Assembly: GCA_038238245.1 (NCBI GenBank)
Contig: JBBRXX010000010.1
Coordinates: 1 to 64,000 of the forward strand
DNA: 64,000 bases
Source: DASQHW01 sp038238245
Lineage (GTDB): Bacteria > Actinomycetota > Acidimicrobiia > IMCC26256 > PALSA-610
Direction: 5' to 3'
The notes under the pieces: generated by a model
Told to the model about the DNA's origin: nothing
The model's input: only the letters and a program-made list of their open reading frames with translations
The model's database searches: none
In this document: positions 63,337 through 64,000 of the stretch, one piece after another
Layout: the number at the start of each line of letters is the position of its first letter
Position numbering within the stretch: position 1 is the stretch's first letter
Made by a program: the position numbers and the translations under genes

Positions 63337-64000
63337 GCACGGGTTCGGGCGCGCGCGACCTCATCCGGCGATCGCGCGAGGTGTTACTCCTCGCCGCGAT
63401 CGTGGGCGTCGCTACCGGCCTCGGCGTCGCAGGGTTCGACACGATCGTCACGCGCGGGCTCGAACGTCTTGACGACCTGCCGCTGTGGGTCATCGCGCTC
63501 GCCCCGCTCGCGGGCCTCGCAGTCGCGGCACTCGCGCTACGCAGGATCGGCCGCGGCGCCTCGCCCGCCACCGCCGACGAATACCTCGTCGCGTTCCACG
63601 ACCCGGAGCATCGGCTCGGCCTCCGAGCCCTGGCGGCACGGCTGGTCGCCGGCATCGCGACGCTTGCGAGCGGCGCGCCCATGGGACTCGAGGGCCCGTC
63701 GATCTACCTCGGCGCCGCGCTCGGCGACACGATGCACCACCGCTTCCCTCGCCTCTTCGGGGCCCAGACCCGCCGCGTCCTGCTGGTGGCCGGAGCCGCG
63801 GCGGGCGTCGCGGCGATCTTCCGCGCGCCTGCTACCGGCGCGGTATTCGCGCTCGAAGTCCCGTACCAGGACGACCTCGCCCGCAACATGCTCGGACCGG
63901 CGCTCGTGGCGTCGGCGTCGAGCTACCTCGCGTTCGTCGCAGTCCACGGCACTACGCCGGTCCTGAACGTGACCGGCAGCCCCCCTTTCTCGTTCAAGGA
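63333..64000 (+). CDS. ClC-family chloride channel/antiporter (3' truncated by window edge)
   Basis: GTG 63333 overlaps the MarR stop (GTGA). The frame is open to the window end, giving 222 residues. ClC signatures: LASGAPMGLEGPSIYLGAALG (GxEGP selectivity-loop motif with gating Glu, near residue 117) and LLVAGAAAGVAAIFRAPATGAVFALE (GKxGPxxH-like helix N-terminus region and the anion-binding FRAP). Chloride channel or H+/Cl- exchange, membrane protein. The later part of the gene lies outside the window. Confidence 0.88.
   Translation, partial: MSTGSGARDLIRRSREVLLLAAIVGVATGLGVAGFDTIVTRGLERLDDLPLWVIALAPLAGLAVAALALRRIGRGASPATADEYLVAFHDPEHRLGLRALAARLVAGIATLASGAPMGLEGPSIYLGAALGDTMHHRFPRLFGAQTRRVLLVAGAAAGVAAIFRAPATGAVFALEVPYQDDLARNMLGPALVASASSYLAFVAVHGTTPVLNVTGSPPFSFK

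Overview
The window is high-GC, densely packed bacterial DNA. Gene content suggests a high-GC actinobacterium outside the classical orders, with an Acidimicrobiia-like lineage as the best guess: an F420/FMN-type PPOX protein, TIGR03085/TIGR03086 mycothiol-type DinB proteins, DUF3566, SigE-family sigma factors, MMPL transporters, many GTG starts, and a mycobacteria-like mec/cysO/cysM/murI/rph/rdgB neighbourhood. The taxonomic call is inference. It contains about 70 protein genes, one tRNA-Leu(UAG), one tmRNA, and no CRISPR array, insertion sequence or phage module.

Layout. 1-6.3 kb: tail of a beta-helix protein, an MTA/SAH nucleosidase-like enzyme, PPOX protein, DUF2269-like membrane protein, D-aminoacylase-type amidohydrolase, epoxide hydrolase, SDR. 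6.3-10.7 kb: four genes chained by GTGA overlaps that look like an N-acetylhexosamine salvage operon (sugar nucleotidyltransferase, APH-type kinase, GNAT, GH20). 11.3-13.4 kb: OB-fold protein, SCP-x-like thiolase and a peroxiredoxin whose catalytic Cys codon is UGA. 13.6-16.7 kb: tRNA-Leu, sulfotransferase, GT-C membrane glycosyltransferase. 16.7-29.6 kb: an envelope block with DUF3566, LPG-synthase-type membrane protein, UppP, a two-component system, and a seven-gene fully overlapping operon (lipoprotein, two ABC ATPases, FtsX-type permease, GT-C mannosyltransferase-like protein, two beta-propeller lipoproteins). A 40-bp element occurs nearly identically upstream of both the LPG gene and the seven-gene operon. 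29.6-37 kb: ZIP transporter, GNAT, EamA transporter, a DsbA/FrnE-like oxidoreductase whose CPWC motif reads UGA-P-W-C, META-domain lipoprotein, tandem HSL-type hydrolases.

37-46.3 kb: rdgB, rph, metallo-beta-lactamase protein, murI, sua5, cysM, cysO, a sigma/anti-sigma-like pair, mec and an orphan CoxL-like molybdenum hydroxylase subunit. 46.4-52.4 kb: catabolic enzymes and an unusual GH29/beta-helix fusion. 52.5-59.2 kb: smpB, MMPL transporter, thioredoxin with a long His-rich tail, NDH-2, secreted beta-helix protein, ssrA. 59.4-64 kb: mycothiol-type protein, a cupin/monooxygenase/flavodoxin group next to an ECF sigma and zinc-finger anti-sigma pair, and a MarR regulator coupled to a ClC chloride channel gene that runs off the window.

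Most notable: two unrelated thiol oxidoreductase genes (11361-11819 and 32685-33305) each carry one in-frame UGA exactly at the catalytic cysteine, each followed at the same distance by a hairpin with a CGUG-containing loop. This strongly suggests the organism makes selenoproteins, although no selA/B/C/D gene is in the window. Second is the repeated 40-bp control element next to the two-component system, which defines a candidate envelope regulon. Third are paired 47-bp nested palindromes, which look like a small dispersed element.
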